A stretch of DNA of 64,000 nt from Nannocystis pusilla (GTDB lineage: Bacteria > Myxococcota_A > Polyangia > Nannocystales > Nannocystaceae): contig NZ_JAIRAU010000039.1 of NCBI RefSeq assembly GCF_020073745.1, positions 62,001 to 126,000 of the forward strand, written 5' to 3'. This document shows positions 62,014-64,000 of this stretch, one piece after another. A program made the translations under genes and the position numbers. The notes under the pieces are model-generated. The model was not told where the DNA came from, made no database searches, and saw only the letters and a list, made by a program, of their open reading frames with translations. Every line of letters begins with the position of its first letter. Position 1 is the stretch's first letter.

Positions 62014-63888
62014 ATGGACGATCGCCCCCACGCCGCACGGCCCTCGCGGCCCGCGAGGCCGCCGCAGTTCGGCCCCGGCGACTACAAGGCGCTGATCAAG
62101 GTCGGCTACGGGTGCAACGAGCACTGCACCTTTTGTCACACCCTCGACGTGCGTCCGATCGACGGCGACGCCGAGGAGGTCGAGCGCAAGATCCTCCGCG
62201 CCGCCGAACTGGGACACGGCATGGTCGTCCTGTCCGGCGGCGAGCCGACGATCCGGCCCGAGCTCCTGCGCTGGGCCGCGCGGATCGCCGGCCTCGGCCT
62301 CGACCTCGGCCTCGTCACCAACGGCCGCGCCCTCGCCTACCGCCAGCTCACCGACAAGCTCGTCGCCCACCGCCTGCGCTACGTCTACCTGTCGCTGCAC
62401 GGCGGCACCGCCCCGGTGCACAACCGCCTCGTCCGCAGCGACGCCTTCGATCAGGCGCTGGCCGCCCTGCGCAACCTCGGCGGCCGCGGCCTCGACCTCA
62501 CCGTCAACTGCGTCGTCACCCGCCAGAACCTCGCCCACCTGCGCGGCCTCGTCGACCTCGTCGCCGGCTTCACCGACGTCACCCTCAAGTTCTCGATGGT
62601 CGAGCCCAAGGGCGGCGCCGCGCGCAACTTCGAGCTGCTGGTCCCGCGCGTCGCCGCCGTCGCCGAGGCCGTCCTCGACGCCGCCGCCCACGCGCGCGAG
62701 CGCGGCGTCCGCGTGCAGCACGGCGGCGTCCCGCGCTGCCTCCTACCTGGCCTCGAGGACAGCTACAGCGACCTCCGCACCCACCGTTACTGGACCATGG
62801 TCGAGATCGGCGAGCCCGATCTGTTCCCGGTCGACGACGACAACAAGCGCCACCCGCCGGCCTGCGACGGCTGCAGCCTGCGCGGCGGCTGCCCCGGCCT
62901 GTACCGCGGCTACCACGACGTCCACGGCGCCGGCGAGCTGCGGCCCGTGACCGACCGCCCGCGCGCCAACTCGTTCAACTACACGCTCGAGGCGGTGCAC
63001 CCGGCCCCCGACGACACCTGTCCCTTGCGCCAGGGCCCGCTCGGCGTCACCCCGTGGGAGCGCGGGCGCCACCTGTTCGTCCGCCGCGGCGGCGCGATCG
63101 CCCGCTACCGCGCCGACAGCCGCGACTTCACCGACGAGGAGATCGCCGCGATCAAGCACGACCTCGGCCAGGTCTACGTCGACGCCGCTCGCGGCCCGGC
63201 CCCGCAGGACTTCGCCCGCGAGCTGGTCCCGCTGGCCCGCAGCCCGCTGTGCGCCGGCTGCCCGCACCTGTCCGCATGCACAGGGATGTTCGAACCTGTC
63301 TTTGAGGACATCTTCACGCGCGACGACGCGGTCGTGCGCGCCCGGCTCGCCGGCCTCACCGGCGACGTCCTCGACCTCGGCTGCGGCGACGCCCCCTACC
63401 TCGACGTATTGGCCCCGCGGATCGCCGCCGGCGCGATCCGCTACACCGGCGTCGACCCCGACCCCGGCGCGCTCGCCCGCCTGCGTCCCCGCCTGCCGCC
63501 CGGCGCCGCGCTCGCGCAGGCCGACGCCGAGGCGCTCGACCTCGGCGAGCGGCGCTTCGACGCCGTCACGATCCTCCGCAGCTACAACCACCTCCGCGAC
63601 CCCGACCTCGTGCTGCGCGCCGCCCTGCCCCGGCTGCGCCCCGGCGGCCAGCTCGTCGTCTGCGACAACACCGCCTTCGGCCTGGCCCGCACGCCCGCGC
63701 AGACCACCCGCGGCGAGCGCTCGAGCGCCCGGCGCGAGCACTACCGCAACGACACCGCCGTCGAGGCCGCGCGGCGGATCGCCGCCGTCGCGGCCGAGCT
63801 CGGCGTGCCCCTCGCGACGCACGATTGCCACGACATCGCCCCGGGCACCAGCAACCAGTGGCTGCTCGTCTACGGCGTCGGCGCCTGA
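62014..63888 (+). CDS. Radical SAM / methyltransferase fusion protein
   Basis: Protein of 624 aa, start ATG at 62014. Residues ~25-235 are a radical SAM domain: CNEHCTFC (C34, C38, C41) and SGGEPTIRPE (74-83). The auxiliary-cluster region has C242 (GVPRCLL), C284/C287/C293 (CDGCSLRGGCPG) and the tail Y-x4-G-x-GE, the same as in the minus-strand genes. A second cysteine trio, CAGCPHLSACTG (C413, C416, C422), follows. Residues ~445-624 are a class I methyltransferase with VLDLGCGDAPYLDVL (452-466). The gene is divergent from the operon with the other modification enzymes. Palindromes lie at 62745-62763 and 63264-63312. Confidence 0.9.
   Translation: MDDRPHAARPSRPARPPQFGPGDYKALIKVGYGCNEHCTFCHTLDVRPIDGDAEEVERKILRAAELGHGMVVLSGGEPTIRPELLRWAARIAGLGLDLGLVTNGRALAYRQLTDKLVAHRLRYVYLSLHGGTAPVHNRLVRSDAFDQALAALRNLGGRGLDLTVNCVVTRQNLAHLRGLVDLVAGFTDVTLKFSMVEPKGGAARNFELLVPRVAAVAEAVLDAAAHARERGVRVQHGGVPRCLLPGLEDSYSDLRTHRYWTMVEIGEPDLFPVDDDNKRHPPACDGCSLRGGCPGLYRGYHDVHGAGELRPVTDRPRANSFNYTLEAVHPAPDDTCPLRQGPLGVTPWERGRHLFVRRGGAIARYRADSRDFTDEEIAAIKHDLGQVYVDAARGPAPQDFARELVPLARSPLCAGCPHLSACTGMFEPVFEDIFTRDDAVVRARLAGLTGDVLDLGCGDAPYLDVLAPRIAAGAIRYTGVDPDPGALARLRPRLPPGAALAQADAEALDLGERRFDAVTILRSYNHLRDPDLVLRAALPRLRPGGQLVVCDNTAFGLARTPAQTTRGERSSARREHYRNDTAVEAARRIAAVAAELGVPLATHDCHDIAPGTSNQWLLVYGVGA
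62745..62763. repeat. Imperfect palindrome after the CLL motif of the radical SAM fusion
   Basis: ACCTGGCCTCGAGGACAGC, encoding PGLEDS right behind the conserved PRCLL. Confidence 0.55.
63264..63312. repeat. Palindrome pair in the radical SAM fusion gene
   Basis: GCACCTGTCCGCATGCACAGG and GAACCTGTCTTTGAGGACATC. They encode HLSACTGMFEPVFEDIF around the third cysteine of the second trio. Confidence 0.65.
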
Positions 63889-63955
63889 CCTCCCGCTGCC
63901 GGGCGCGCTCGCCTACCGCTCCGCCGCCCGATCGCGTACATAACCGCGGAGACCG

Positions 63956-64000
63956 ATGTCGATCACCTTCTACTACGCCCCCAATTCCAGCGCGACGCGC
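63956..64000 (+). CDS. Glutathione S-transferase family protein, N-terminus only
   Basis: Only the first 15 residues are in the window: MSITFYYAPNSSATR. The pattern [FY]-Y-x-P-x-S-S/T-A-T-R fits the start of the GST N-terminal thioredoxin-like domain. The ATG at 63956 is preceded by a purine-rich GCGGAGA. Assignment is limited by the short length. Confidence 0.65.
   Translation, partial: MSITFYYAPNSSATR

Noticed and set aside
58406..63888. Short RiPP precursor gene in the modification locus
   Set aside because: I looked in the 208-base divergent gap and in gene overlaps and found no plausible small ORF with a ribosome site; the Tat protein is the only candidate.

Overview
The window is very GC-rich DNA (about 70% by eye) with dense genes, GTG starts and strong G/C third positions. 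Several features point to a myxobacterium, most likely of the Nannocystaceae type (inference, not tested): many predicted lipoproteins with a Ser/Thr/Asp/Gly linker after the lipobox, eukaryote-like proteins (a cyclophilin, an ILVBL/HACL2-like lyase, an ACAD10/11-like pair), a kinase-like protein facing a giant TPR protein, and a large NAD-glutamate dehydrogenase. I see no rRNA, insertion sequence, phage module or CRISPR array.

Layout. 1-3.5 kb: edge of a class D beta-lactamase, a PHA-system protein, threonine synthase, a YbjQ protein coupled to a small membrane protein. 3.5-14 kb: a PLD-helicase-S24 fusion, HflX, an MepA-like endopeptidase, a PEBP-like lipoprotein, a ceramidase-like lipoprotein and another lipoprotein. 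14-22.3 kb: a 2040-residue TPR protein divergent from a pseudokinase. 22.4-27 kb: a histidine phosphatase / acyl-CoA dehydrogenase / APH-fold kinase set, then a P460-like lipoprotein. 27.05-27.23 kb: 6S RNA. 27.4-36.6 kb: cyclophilin, two PlsC-type acyltransferases, a thioredoxin lipoprotein, aminopeptidase P and NAD-GDH. 37-48.3 kb: envelope proteins, a penicillin-acylase homologue, a HACL2-like lyase with a hotdog thioesterase, a VWA and a fasciclin lipoprotein, and an outer-membrane barrel. 48.4-54.1 kb: a two-component system, a tandem lipoprotein duplication and tRNA-Leu(UAA). 54.3-58.4 kb: UvrA and a lipoprotein. 58.4-63.9 kb: a candidate peptide- or protein-modification locus with two radical SAM enzymes (one fused to a methyltransferase), a radical-SAM-like protein lacking the catalytic cluster motif, an HExxH peptide-hydroxylase-type protein and a Tat-signal protein. 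The window ends in the start of a glutathione S-transferase gene.

Two things stand out. First, a degenerate palindrome, core TGTCC-N4-GGACA with outer ACMTG/CAKGT arms, recurs across the window. It forms clusters at gene ends and also lies in frame inside conserved genes. I counted at least 11 exact cores by eye. Second, the 58.4-63.9 kb locus combines radical SAM, pseudo-radical-SAM, HExxH and methyltransferase modules with no short precursor gene that I can see; this is the best candidate for an undescribed system.
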